In this document: positions 43,964-55,130 of the stretch, piece by piece
Position numbering within the stretch: position 1 is the first letter of the stretch
Layout: each line of letters begins with the position of its first letter
Source: Nilaparvata lugens
Taxonomy: Eukaryota > Arthropoda > Insecta > Hemiptera > Delphacidae
Assembly: GCF_014356525.2 (NCBI RefSeq)
Contig: NC_052516.1
Coordinates: 28,677,973 to 28,741,972 of the forward strand
Direction: 5' to 3'
DNA length: 64,000 nt
Notes under the pieces: model-generated
Told to the model about the DNA's origin: nothing
Databases searched by the model: none
What the model saw: the letters and a program-made list of their open reading frames with translations, nothing else
Made by a program: the position numbers and the translations under genes

Positions 43964-45090
43964 GAAAAGCTCATGTTCCTTCCAAAAAGAGTTTCAGCTA
44001 GAAAAGGTTTTGTTATGGAATACGTTTGAACCTCCGATAACATCACCCTATGTTTTTGGCGACCCATTTCCCTCTTAGCAGGTCACTTTCGACTCATTTA
44101 TGTAATTCGAACAAGAATGCAGCTTTCAAAGCCAAACAGCAATACACACATGGATACAAGGAACTTCTTTCCTTTTCAAAGAAGTTGAGTGAATATTTCA
44201 AGATGATAATACAATATCGTCCATATATGATTTGCTATTAATAAGGATGGAGTAGAGAATTACAATCATATTACTTCCTCTTATAATAATATTCATTCGC
44301 AAAGTTGAAATAGATCTTTCCTGTTAAATCTATGTTAAAAAATGTTAATTATCTCGATTTCCGAGTTTCAAAAATGGCTATGAATAACTTTTTGTGGAAT
44401 CTATCGATTGGAACTCAACAGCTATGTAATCAGGGTGATTCCCCCTGCCTAGAACTGGGGTTCTCACCTCTCAAATATTCAAATTCAGTATTCTTTTGGT
44501 GAAAACGTGAATTATCTCGATTGACGAGTTTAATCAAGCCATAAATACTTCCGTATTCAATTTTTTCCATTAGAACTTACTGGTTCTGAATCTACGATGA
44601 CCTCCTCTTCATGGAACTTTCATAATCGATGATCTATAAGCATATTTTTGTGCTCATCTGACCAAAATACACTTATCTTGTGAAGCTTGGAAGAGCATTA
44701 TTTTTTTGAATTCTGTTATTCTGAATATTTTCATGGAACTAATGTCATAACTCATCAGGAACTGTAGAACTATTGATTCTACATCCAGAACAGTCAATTT
44801 TCGATGTACTTCTGGAAAATGCTCTTCCAACTTCAAACTGGCCTTGATGATTAATAGTAAAATCAAGCCCTGGCTTATCTTCGACCTCTATTATTCGTAG
44901 TTTTGCATGCATAAACTCTCAATAATTCGTATATTCTATATTTAATTCATACATCAAGAATCAAGGGAGAGAAAGATAATGATTACAGTGTGGGCTAATG
45001 GCTAACTAATTGAGTTGATTGAATATTTTTTTAATCAGCTTATAATTCTGAAATTTTTCATCTGCCATTTTAAAAATATGTTATTAGATA

Positions 45091-45720
45091 TTTCATCTCC
45101 CAATTAACGGAGTAGCTTGAAACTTGGAACTTAAATTCCTTACACTATAATGATCCGACACGAACAATTTCGATCAAATGCAATACAAGATGGCGGCTAA
45201 AATGGCGAAAATGTTGTCAAAAACAGGGTTTTTCGCGATTTTCTCAAAAACGGCTCAAACGATTTTGATCAAATTAATACCTAATATATTCATTGATAAG
45301 CTCTATCAACTGCCATAAGTCCCATATCTGTAAGAATTTCAGGAGCTCCGCCCCATCTATGCAAAGTTCGATTTCAGATTCCCAATTATCAGGCTTCAGA
45401 TACATTCTAAACAAAACATTTCTAGCGGAAAGATTGAGCATGAAGAACTGCACAATTAATGTTCAGTAACATTTTCACCTAAAATTGAAAATAAGCTCGG
45501 AATTCGAGAATATGTTATTATTCAATTGCAAACTGTTGATTCTTTAAAAACATTCACTATAAAGAAATAGCAGACTTCGTGTGTCTCCAGCGTTATTGTC
45601 CTGTCACCAGCTGGCTCAGATCTTGGAATAGTAGACTTGAGATGCGCGTAAACACTAGCGTCAGTTGATCAATTTTCATAACGGCAAGGAAAGTTGTGTG
45701 AGTGCGCCACACCAGATTTT
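45091..45720 (+). repeat. Abundant dispersed repeat, 5'-truncated copy
   Basis: From TTTCATCTCCCAATTAACGG to GCGCCACACCAGATTTT, the same body and end as 37090-37735. Confidence 0.85.
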
Positions 45721-46274
45721 TTAAAACTTTTAATAGCTTGGCTGGTGTCTTTCCAAGAATTAGTTTTTTCTTGATGCAACACTGACATGAGTATAAATAT
45801 GTTTATAAAGAAGCAGATACATAATAATATATAGATTCAGCATTATATACATATACATTTTTTCTCTTTTCGATAATTAGAATCGTGAATACCACATGTG
45901 AGAGATATAAAGTTGAGTAGTAATGGTTTTTAAAACATTCATATAAAAATAATAATGATAGCCTACATTTTTTGAATATTCCAGATAAATTGTATTGGTT
46001 GTATATTTTTGTTCACATTGGTTTGCAGACGTCACGGAGTGCAAGAGATTTTTAATTAATTCTGGACTCAAAAATCAATGGATTTTATTTTGTATAATTT
46101 AAAATCAAGTTATAGCAATTTATGTAATTTTTTTAGTAATGATGATTATTTTATTTTTTCTGTAAGTTTACCACGAATACTGGTTAGAGTGATCAACTTA
46201 GTTCCTATTTTTAAACAGTAATTTGCTATGCTTTTGTGAAAAGGAATCTATAAATTTCATTTATTTTTTCATTT

Positions 46275-46382
46275 TAAACATAATTAATTTCACGAGAACC
46301 TATCAGAGAAGCCTTCTTTTATAAGAGGCTTTCTCTGATTGGTTCTTGTAAAGTTAATCACGGTTTAAATTTAATCGGCTTC
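46275..46382. mobile_element. MITE, GCCGGTTGCACAAAAG family, copy 2 (ends lost)
   Basis: Contains TTAATTTCACGAGAACC and TCTCTGATTGGTTCTTG in inverted order, as in the other copies. The outer TIR bases are missing. Confidence 0.65.
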
Positions 46383-46734
46383 ATCTGATTTTGAAGCTTC
46401 TCTTCAATTAGATTGATAATTAAGTTTTAACTGTGTTATAACTCTCAATATAATGTCATAACTCTCATAACACTGTTAAAACATAATAATCACTTGATAT
46501 GATGTATTGAGCAATGCCTTTGGTTTTATTAGGGGAATTGATTTGGAGCTTTTATTTGCATACATTAATATACTTCATAGGTAGCGAATAGCAAGATGGA
46601 CCCTGTTGTCATTATATTTTCAAATGGCTGCAAGGGACCATTCCGTTATGCACTACCATTCTGGGTAAAAGAGGATCTTCGAGCAATAAACGTTCCCTTT
46701 TAGGTTATCTTACTGTTGGTTATGGATACTCGGC

Positions 46735-46884
46735 ATTCTGTGCGACGTCATAGTTCCTAAGAATATTCTGGTGACGTCATAGTGACTAAGAATATCACTG
46801 CATGTGTATGCGCGTGCGTACGTTGCCCTGTGACGTAACGTACTAAGACTATTTCGTACTAAGAATATTTCGGTACACCGGTAC
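46735..46884 (-). repeat. Second copy of the TGACGTCA-rich repeat
   Basis: Reverse complement begins GTACCGGTGTACCGAAATATTC and continues TTAGTACGAAATAGTCTTAG as in 41011 onward, with GTGACGTCA and ATGACGTC sites. Confidence 0.65.
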
Positions 46885-46934
46885 AAATCTAAAATTCCTT
46901 TATCTAATAGTAATATTATTGCTTATACCTAACC

Positions 46935-47010
46935 GCGTGTACACTAGCGTAAGGTGATAAATTTTCATAACGGCAAGGAAAGTTGTGTGAGTGCGCCTCA
47001 CCAGATTTTT
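46935..47010 (+). repeat. Abundant dispersed repeat, 3' terminal fragment
   Basis: GGCAAGGAAAGTTGTGTGAG then CGCCTCACCAGATTTTT, the shared end of the family. Confidence 0.8.
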
Positions 47011-47328
47011 TTTGAGTAAAGTTGATGGAAAAGATGAATTCGAATTTCGAACTAACAGTTTACCCTGTTGGCAATATTCGTAGTAGCAGGAGTCTTCGGA
47101 ATGATTTGAAGCATTTGATTTGGATTTTCGTTTTATAATTATTATCAATGAAATATGTTTGAATATTTCAAGTAACGGTAGGCCTATAGTAGTAACGGTA
47201 TTCATGAAATTGCTTATAACCCATATAGAGTACATAATGTTGACGATATTTCTATGTGGAATTTCATTGATAAGAAATCCGTCCTTGGATTTCAACTACA
47301 ATTTATTAAAATGTTGTTTCTTTTCTAG

Positions 47329-47425
47329 GAAAGCAGCAAAGGTGAATGAAGGTTTCAAGTTCCGTTTGTTCTACTTCAATATGTATATTTGCCTTCAAGT
47401 ATGTCTGGCTATATTCATATTCTTG
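47329..47425 (+). CDS. Odorant receptor exon 3, transmembrane 5
   Basis: Acceptor TTTCTTTTCTAG and donor GTAAGC bracket 97 bases. The first G completes a Val codon with GT from exon 2. The peptide KAAKVNEGFKFRLFYFNMYI is followed by CLQVCLAIFIFL, a transmembrane helix in the expected place after the HHQ motif. Confidence 0.8.
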
Positions 47426-47697
47426 GTAAGCTCTAGGGTAGCCGCCTAGTGAGGAGGTAGTGGTACAGGTAAAGGTAAAAGGAGAGGTCGAGATAAAGGT
47501 ATAGAGGTAAATCTATGTAGAGGTACTTAATGTAACACGAACTGTATTCATCCACGACCATGTTAAAATGTAAACATTACAAGATCACAATCAACCCCAT
47601 AATAGAGGCCTTTTCACAATGGATTTTCAAAATTATAATAAATGTGAACGACGTTTCTGATGCTGACAGCAGGTTTCAGTTTATCATGTTTAAACTT

Positions 47698-47860
47698 TGA
47701 CAAGTTTTCAATTCGTCAAGTTTTCAGTACGTCAAATTTACAGTATGTCAAGTTTTCAATTCGTCAAGTTTCAGTTCATCATGTTATCAGTAAGTCAAGT
47801 TCTTATTTCGTCAGGTATTCAGTTTGACGAGCTCTCAATTCGTCAAGATTTCAGTTTGTT
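47698..47860. repeat. Minisatellite with GTCAAGTTTTCA core
   Basis: About eight to nine imperfect copies of CGTCAAGTTTTCAGT at roughly 18-base intervals. Confidence 0.75.
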
Positions 47861-48249
47861 TATTGCTTCCAGTATTTCAAGTTTACTGATCACTATCTCT
47901 GAGTAGCTTTTTAGGCTAGTTCGTTGATAAATATATGATTTCTAATCTTGCAAATAGTCAGCCATGTGATATTTTGCTTGATTGGTCGTAGATGAAGTAG
48001 TGCTTTAAAACTATAAAAACTAGGTATATGGTCTTTAAAGCACTTTTGAGATGCTTAGACACGCGTTCGCTCGCTAAGACCGCTTATTTCTGTCTTTACT
48101 CTACATCTAATATTCGTTGAAGACCCTTATTACAAAACTGTTGTATAAACTATACTATTGTGTTTCATTGAGGTACCTCAGTTTGTCAAGATGACCTCTA
48201 ATATTTCCAATTTTAGTGATCATAATGTGAAATATTCTTCTATGTTTGG

Positions 48250-48279
48250 AGTAGTGTAAAAGGATCCTTTTACACTACT
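48250..48279. repeat. 30-bp perfect palindrome without loop
   Basis: AGTAGTGTAAAAGGA is followed directly by its exact reverse complement. It lies in odorant receptor intron 3. Confidence 0.9.
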
Positions 48280-48621
48280 GTTTGGTTTTGATGCATCTAA
48301 ATTTGAAAATCTACTTTGTAAAAATTATTGAGGACTGAAAATATTTTGATGTGAACAACTACAAGACGTTATCAATATAATATTATCCACATATGGGATT
48401 TCGGGTTTGAATAAACAATCAAAATTACTGATTAGAAGAAATCAATATTAAGGCTACTCGCTTGCTGCTATGAATCAATTTTGTGATAAAATAATTAAAT
48501 AAAAGAAAACACCTACCTTTTTGAAGATGGTTTCCTGCTTGGCAATCACTGATAACGCGACGTTGAATTATTATTTAAAAATCAAAATAAGTGAACTAGT
48601 AAATTGGATTCAGATCCCGTC

Positions 48622-49253
48622 TCATTCAATGATACAATTCTCTTTAAACTGGTTTAATGGTTTCCTGCTTTTGAGAGATTTACTCAATCTGCAATAGTCG
48701 GTACAAATTTTTCCCTTATTTCGAGTGTCATGCTTGTGAACATCTTTATAAAAAGGCAAATAGGGTAATTTTTTCAAAGAGAATGTCACTAGCTCTAAAA
48801 TGTATAAGTTAACTATTGTTTTAATTCTCAATTCAATAAAAATCGGTTTGCAGTGATCCAGAGAAGCCGAGTCATTCATGATTCTGACTACTTTTTTTGA
48901 AGATTCAATATTTCATCTACTCTAGACGAGTTACCCCAAACAAGCAAACAGTACTTGATAACAGACTGGAAAAATGCAAAATAAGCCATTCTTAAACCGT
49001 TTGGATTCACACATTGTTTCAGTTTTTTAATGAGATAGACTACCCTAGATAGCCTAGTTTTGATATAATCTATGTGTTTACCCCATGTCAGTTTGTGATC
49101 AACCTGAACACCCAAAAACTTTATATGATTGGATATATCTTTGTCACAATTGTGAGTCTCAAGACTAAATATAATATTCTCTGTTTCATTTTTATTTAAA
49201 AGATAACCGTTGGCTCTAAACGAAACTCCTGCCTCATCCAATGCAGCATCCAC
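48622..49253 (-). pseudogene. LINE ORF2, post-RT C-terminal region
   Basis: HIKFLGVQVDHKLTWGKHID is the block 7 thumb motif (FLGV.iD..L.W..Hi). A second frame (48622-48879) has CKPIFIELRIKTIVNLYILE and HKHDTRN, as at the end of CR1/Jockey-type proteins. Confidence 0.8.
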
Positions 49254-49289
49254 AATATTCGAAAGTTCAGTAATATCATTTGAAACATT

Positions 49290-50198
49290 TTAAAATGTTG
49301 TGTCATCTGCATATAAAATTGTTCTACTCACAACATTGTAAGGCGAGTCATTCATGCTTATTAAACATAACAGAGGGCCCAGGACGGAGCCTTGAGGTAC
49401 ACCATATTTTAATTTGATTAGCTCAGGCCACTGTCCATTGATATATACAGTTTGTTCTCTGTTTTTCAAGTAAGAGTCAAAGAATGCCAGAGAATTCTCT
49501 TGAAAACCATAATAATGGAGCTTCTCCTGCAGATCAGCATGGTCCACACAATCAAATGCTTTACTCAGGTCACAGAAGGTGACCTGAGCAAAACACATAC
49601 TCTCGAAGGCCTGAATTATCTCACATACCAGATCCTCAACTGCATCCACTGTTGCTCTACCTGTTCTAATCCCCATTGGGCACCAGACAATATATTATTA
49701 TTTTTCAAAAACTCATTAACCTGCTCACATATAATAATCTCAATCAGCTTAGACAGTACAGGCACTAAAGATACTGGACGATAGCTCTCTGGTTCATTTT
49801 TTGATCCTTTTTTGAATATTCTGTTAATACATTTAGTAAGAGGCTTTACAATACATGGAATTATCTTTTTTATTTGACATTTATTATAATAATCATTACT
49901 GCAAGAGTTGCTTAAATGTTTTGCAGCCTTTAACACGTCATCTTCAATAACAGCTCTCCACTTAAAACATGAAGTGCCTCTAATATCTACTTTTCGAAAA
50001 CAATCTTCAACAGAAACATTTGACTTTATTAAATCTTTTTTACTTTACTCACAAATTCCACACAATAATTATTATTAAAAGAATTTGGAGAAATCATTGC
50101 ATCAATCCCTCTTGACAGGTTACAACTTTTCTCAATCAAGACCAAGCAGTCTTACACTTATTTGTACTAGAGTCAATCAATGAACTATTGTAAGCAAC
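49290..50198 (-). pseudogene. LINE ORF2, reverse transcriptase domain
   Basis: Linker sequence (NKCKTAWSLIEKSCNLS near 50160-50110) precedes RT. Blocks YRPVSLVPVLSKLIE (RT2), CDLSKAFDCVDH (RT3), KYGVPQGSVLGPLL (RT5) and ILYADDTTF (YADD at 49302-49313) are present. A frame change lies near 49650 and an in-frame TAA at 49290-49292. The usual GFR of block 2b is degraded. Confidence 0.85.
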
Positions 50199-52447
50199 TG
50201 TTAAATCTCACTTACCGTTTACCATTTTTTAGGTTACCTATTTATTTTGCTCTTAGGTTAATAGACGTTGTTGATCTCAATAAGCTGTTATTTTGTTTTA
50301 ATATCTGCAACCCACTGCCTTTTGTATTGCCGTCGAGATTTCATGGCCGCTTGTAGATTCGTTTTTGTGTCAATTTTGTCTTTTAGATATTTTTATAGAT
50401 AAATAATCCATATTCACTTTTTGTAATCATTTTCAATTATATTTTACAAATTGATTGTCTCTCATTATATAAGTGTGATCATTCAGTTATGTGTTAACAG
50501 TATTTTTGAGTCACACAGTCATTTGCTTTTTTGTTTCCGAGCCTAAAACATGTGCATCAACTAACACCTCTTGTGCATCAACTTTTTCGAAGTCCCAAAT
50601 GTTTCTTCAAAACTTCAAGTATTTCTATGAAGTATGGTCACTGTTAGCATTGATTTCGACATATCAATCTGCGCTGTGCATCTCGCCATTCACCGTTTCA
50701 AAATTGATTCATTAGTTTTTGTTTTATCTTCATTCCAAGTTTTTCATGTGTGTCACAGCTTGCAGTGTACATGAAATTTTTCTTCAGTGTTGAAACTTCT
50801 TCATTGATTCAGTGTTCAATCCAAATTCATCTTATGTTTTGGATCTCGCCTTTAGCTTGCAATTTGGATTTTTTGCAATGCTACTCATTGAAGAATCGAT
50901 CTTCAATCACATCGTCTTGTATCTGGTAAGGCTACGACTGTACGTTCAGATTCAATCTCGCCATCGCCTTCGGAGTGTCCTCGTCAGAGTTTCATCGGTT
51001 TCTTATAACAGTGAGGGGTTCACTGTTGTCAGCCTAGAGTCGTCCTGGATTCCTGCTGGCACAGAGAAGGGATCCTCTTCTCTGTGCTGCTGGTCTCCAG
51101 AATCTTGGTCTGAGGTTCTCATCCTGATCCGCACCACCTGCGTGGACATGCTGGTGCTCGTCTTCACCTGCTGCTACTTCAAACTTTCTGAGCTAAGTCC
51201 TATATTTAACATTTTTGATATTCTCACATCACGTCAACTGTAGCAGAATATCCACTTTGGTCATAGATCTTGTGCTATCTATTCTAAATTGGATATTTTT
51301 AGTGTAAAGTACATTTGCTTTATCTTCCCAGACTTGTCCTAATTTATCAGTGAATCTTATATTTAATATTATCTCAATATTCAGTGAATCTTTCCAATTG
51401 AGTGTTTTCCATTAATTTTAAAGCTTTCATCTTCCATTGGTATTGTATCCTTTTGGTTTTAAAATTGACAATATTAGTAACCTTCATTTTGAATATTTGT
51501 TATTTGTTTTTCAATTATTAATTCCCATATTAATGTATTTTTATTTTGATTTCTAAAAGTTCAAATAGTCTCAAACTCATTCAATTATTTTGGTTATCTA
51601 TAAAGTACCCACTTGATATCGTGATTTCAAATTCATATTGTCTTATTGTAAATCAATCTTTAAATATTTCAAAGTATTAAAAGTGTTTAAACATCACTCC
51701 TTTATCTGGTAATTATTTAAATTCAAACAAGCAATTAAAACCATTCTTTTGTTTGTTTTGTTGTAACCATTCCATTAATATTGTATTTTTATTTAGTTTC
51801 CTTTGTGCCAGTTCAGTCTCTTGATTCTTGCACCTTTGCAGATCTTGTTTTTTTTATCGATTATTAGCTTAACTTTGTGACTACTGTTTGTTCAGTTTAT
51901 CCATTCTAAATTTATTGTAGAACTTTGGTAATCGTTCATCATTTGTTTAATTACTCAATTAATTACATCAATAATTACATCAGTAATTACATCAGTTTAA
52001 TTACATCAATTTTTAATTTCTCTTGTATTTGTTAATTGAGCACTTTTTCAATTTGAACATTAAATTAAATTTGAATTGTGATTCTTTTCAATATTTAGTA
52101 ACTTTCATTATTCATCAAGCCTGTTGTTTAATTTGGGTTTAATCAACTATTCTAAATTTCTCAGAGCTCTTTCAGTTATTATTTGCACTACAAACATTTT
52201 AATTAAATTTGTGATTATATTCAACCTTTCATTTGGTATTTTTTTATTTCAATCTCAATCCTGAGTTACCATTTGCTGTACATGCCAATTTGCTTTCATT
52301 CAATACATATTATGTAAGCACATTGGATCTTTCCTCCTTTCAAATTTATATGTGGATTTTGTTAGTCTCTGATTACTTTACTAAATTTCATAACCTACAA
52401 AATTCACCCCTTTATACAGTCCACTCTTTTGCTTACACAAATTTCAC
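50199..52447 (+). mobile_element. 2249-bp TG...CA insertion, candidate solo LTR
   Basis: It starts TGTTAAATCTCACTTACCG and ends GCTTACACAAATTTCACA. AGCAAC lies on both sides (50193-50198 and 52448-52453). On removal, the LINE linker reads ITAAKVA then YNSSLIDSSTN in one frame, which confirms the insertion point. I see no repeat of its first bases near its end, so it is not an element with two LTRs, and a solo LTR with about 2.2 kb length is the simplest reading. Plus strand is strongly T-rich in the 3' half. A 143-codon ORF at 50812-51243 has no recognised domain. Confidence 0.6.
50464..50488 (+). promoter_or_regulatory. Possible core promoter in the TG...CA insertion
   Basis: TATATAAG is followed about 12 bases later by TTCAGTTA (arthropod initiator-like TCAGT). 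The spacing is shorter than ideal, so this is tentative. Confidence 0.3.
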
Positions 52448-52716
52448 AGCAACCTTAGCAGCTGTTATTTCTCTTGCATACTCTCTTGTTAATGATGATA
52501 ATTTTGTTTTTTTACTACAACTCCACCAGTACATTTATACAAGAAATCAAGAGAAATAATTTTATCCTTTATCTTAGCCAAATTTGGAGTATACCACTTC
52601 TCATCTGCTTTTATCCTATCTTGGATGAGATTGCAGCGTTTTCGAATTAAAAAACAATTTACAACATTTGTCAGGTTTACAAAAAAAATACTAAATATTG
52701 TCTGTGCATTACAAAA

Positions 52717-53508
52717 TTAATGGTTCTCGAACATACTCCAGTCGATAGACCTCAACTCAACAATCATATTCGAAAGTTTTTTCCCAGGTAAAACCATTTT
52801 GTAAAATGAATTTGTTGTGTTTTCCAAATTCAGGGCTGTTTTTGTTTTTTTTTGTGTTATTAAACTAACCACCAATCCATTGTGGTCTGTGAACAGAAAG
52901 TCCCTAACTACTCTACATTTTCCTCTATCCAAGTGACAATTTACAAAAACACTATCAAGACAATTGTCACCTCTGGTAGGCTGGAAATTAAAACAGTAGC
53001 AGTTATATTGACGAAGAAGGTTGAGGAACTCCAAAGCTGTAGGCTTCGATGTTGTTACATCAAAATCCGCATTGAAGTCACCTCCAGCTACTATTACATA
53101 TTCTTCCCACTTGGACAAAAAAGAGAGAAGACTTTCAAGAGCACTTAAAAATAAACATGGATCATGGCCTGGAGAATAATAAATACAAACTATTATTACT
53201 TTTAATTTGTCTACAATGACAGCTGCTGCTTCAAGATTGAACTCAGAAGAATAAGCATCTATGTTCAAAGCTCTTGATTCAATATTGTTTACAACAAAAA
53301 CAGCAGCACCACCTCTAATGTGCTCTGTTCTACAGTAGTATTGAGCAGAGCTATAAAACCCTTCAGGATGAGAATATACCAGCTCATCCTTACAAAGCCA
53401 ATGCTCCGTCAAACATAAGAATGATATAGGAGCAACTGAATCTCTGTTCAAGTCCGAGACTAAATTTTCCAATAGTAAAGACTTTCTATTCAACCCCTGT
53501 TCTTTCAA
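52717..53508 (-). pseudogene. LINE ORF2, AP-like endonuclease domain
   Basis: Nicks target DNA to prime reverse transcription. Motifs seen: LTEHWL (Glu), VIIVCIYYSPG, VIVAGGDFNADF (GDFN), RGDNCLDSVFVN and FTDHNGLVVSL (TDH). The frame closes at 52717, though linker coding resumes in another frame up to the insertion at 52447. Confidence 0.8.
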
Positions 53509-54184
53509 TTGATTTTCTTGTCGGAGATGTACTATTGATATTATTTCTATAATTATTGTTTCTAAAGTTATAACAATTGCTATTTATATAATTATCATCA
53601 CTACTATTGTTGTCATAAATTATTTTAGATTCCGTAATTGCTATTCCACTTTAATTATTATCTATATTGTTCCGTTCAAAGCCAGGCCTGATATGTGAAT
53701 ATCTAAAAAATCAGTCTCTTCAAGGGATTGATGTAATGTTGAATAGTTGTAACCGGTAGTGTTTGAAGCTGTGGGGACCATAATATCGGACATTAGAGAG
53801 TTTGGAGGACTAGGTGTAACAGGGAAAGATCCCAAACACTGAAAAATAGGTGATTCAATCTCTTCACAGCCTTTATTGATGACAGTTGCATTGGAGTCGA
53901 TTCCATTGATTTTAGTTGAACTCTCATCACAGCTTCGATGAGAGCCGCAGAACTGGCAATTGCGGCGAAGGTTGTGCTTCGTCCTCACTTTCAAGATTTC
54001 CTGGCTTCACAGAAAAATTCTCCAACGTATTGCCGATCGAGTTACTGATAACTCTTTTTCCCAACCGGCTGTAGTGTAAACCATGACGAGTGAAGCATTT
54101 TTTTTTTCTAGATTTGATTATTAACATCTTTTATGGTCACTGTCATTTTTCCGCAGTATTTAGACGTACTCAATAGTTTCTCGA

Positions 54185-55046
54185 TCAGATTGTTCGCAAT
54201 AAATATATCATCATTAAATCAGTTTCATCGTGTCGGTATGGAATGGTGTAGAATATCAAATTTGCGTCTATAGACAAGCTGGATAATTCATCTATACCTT
54301 GTCTTAAAGTGAGGTGATAAGGTTCGTTTCTATGCATATCATTTGAGCCTGCCAAAACGATGACAAAATCATCCGCAGTCAAACCTGTTAATAACGATCC
54401 ACTTTCTTGAATTATGTGTTTCAGCTTAGCTCCGGCTCTCGAGCAAAAACTGAAGTCCTTTTAGGTCAAGATTTTGTAGAAGCTGAGACAGGTTTCTTCC
54501 TTGACTATCAGTCAGAACTACAACTCTCCGTTTTGTAGCTGGAATTGGAGTCGATTGTGATTCACTGTGATTCATTATGTCATCCTTAAGTGAAACTGGT
54601 GAACTTGTCCTGATAGCTTGGGGAGAAGAGTGAGATCTATGAATCATAGCATGTACCTTTAGTACCTTTATTTTATCATTAGATTCAGATGATAACCGCG
54701 GAAAGCTCTCCTCATTATTGACATGGTCGAGCAGACAATAATTATTATTATTACCCGAGTTTACATTTGTATTTTGGAATTTTCTGTAATTACCCGTTCT
54801 CAAACTGTCTTGCATTGCAGTGAAATTTAGGAGTTCTGTGTTCATATCAGCGCAGTCAGCTTTTAACAATGATATTATCGCATCTTTTTCCACAAGTTCC
54901 TTTCTAAGTTCAATTTTACCTCTCTTCAAAGCTTCAACTTGCTCTCTCAAATTGTTCATTTCACTCTGAGCTACCTCTTCCATACTCAAAGATTCCTCCA
55001 AGCAAAGCGCTCTTCGTTGTCTCTCCTCATCCAATTTCTTTTTCAA
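54185..55046 (-). pseudogene. LINE ORF1: coiled coil plus SGNH (GDSL-type) hydrolase
   Basis: The first part (54426-55046) is a heptad-rich coiled coil (LREQVEALKRGKIELRKELV) followed by a linker and the block I motif VVVLTDSQGRNL, with the nucleophile Ser in DSQG. A frame change near 54426 leads to the second part (54185-54382), which carries block III, FVIVLAGSNDMHRN. ORF1 proteins of CR1-type LINEs have such esterase domains. The function in retrotransposition is unclear. Confidence 0.75.
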
Positions 55047-55130
55047 CTGAGAGTTCTCAGTTGAAATGTCTGAAAGATTTGTCTGAAGATCTGTGTTGAT
55101 TTTTAGACAACAGCCGGACTTTTACTGTCA

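Larger units (their letters stand above)
48600..55130 (-). mobile_element. CR1-like LINE with SGNH ORF1, broken and interrupted
   Basis: Order on the minus strand: coiled-coil and SGNH hydrolase ORF1 (54185-55046), Cys-containing region (53662-54127), AP-type endonuclease (52717-53508), RT (49290-49936) and C-terminal region (48622-49253). An esterase-type ORF1 followed by endonuclease and RT is the layout of the CR1/L2 group. Several frameshifts and stops, plus the TG...CA insertion at 50199-52447. It lies in odorant receptor intron 3. Confidence 0.85.

Noticed and set aside
50812..51243. Gene product from the 143-codon frame in the TG...CA insertion
   Set aside because: No recognised domain, and the same region on the other strand is equally unconvincing. 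Probably LTR sequence.
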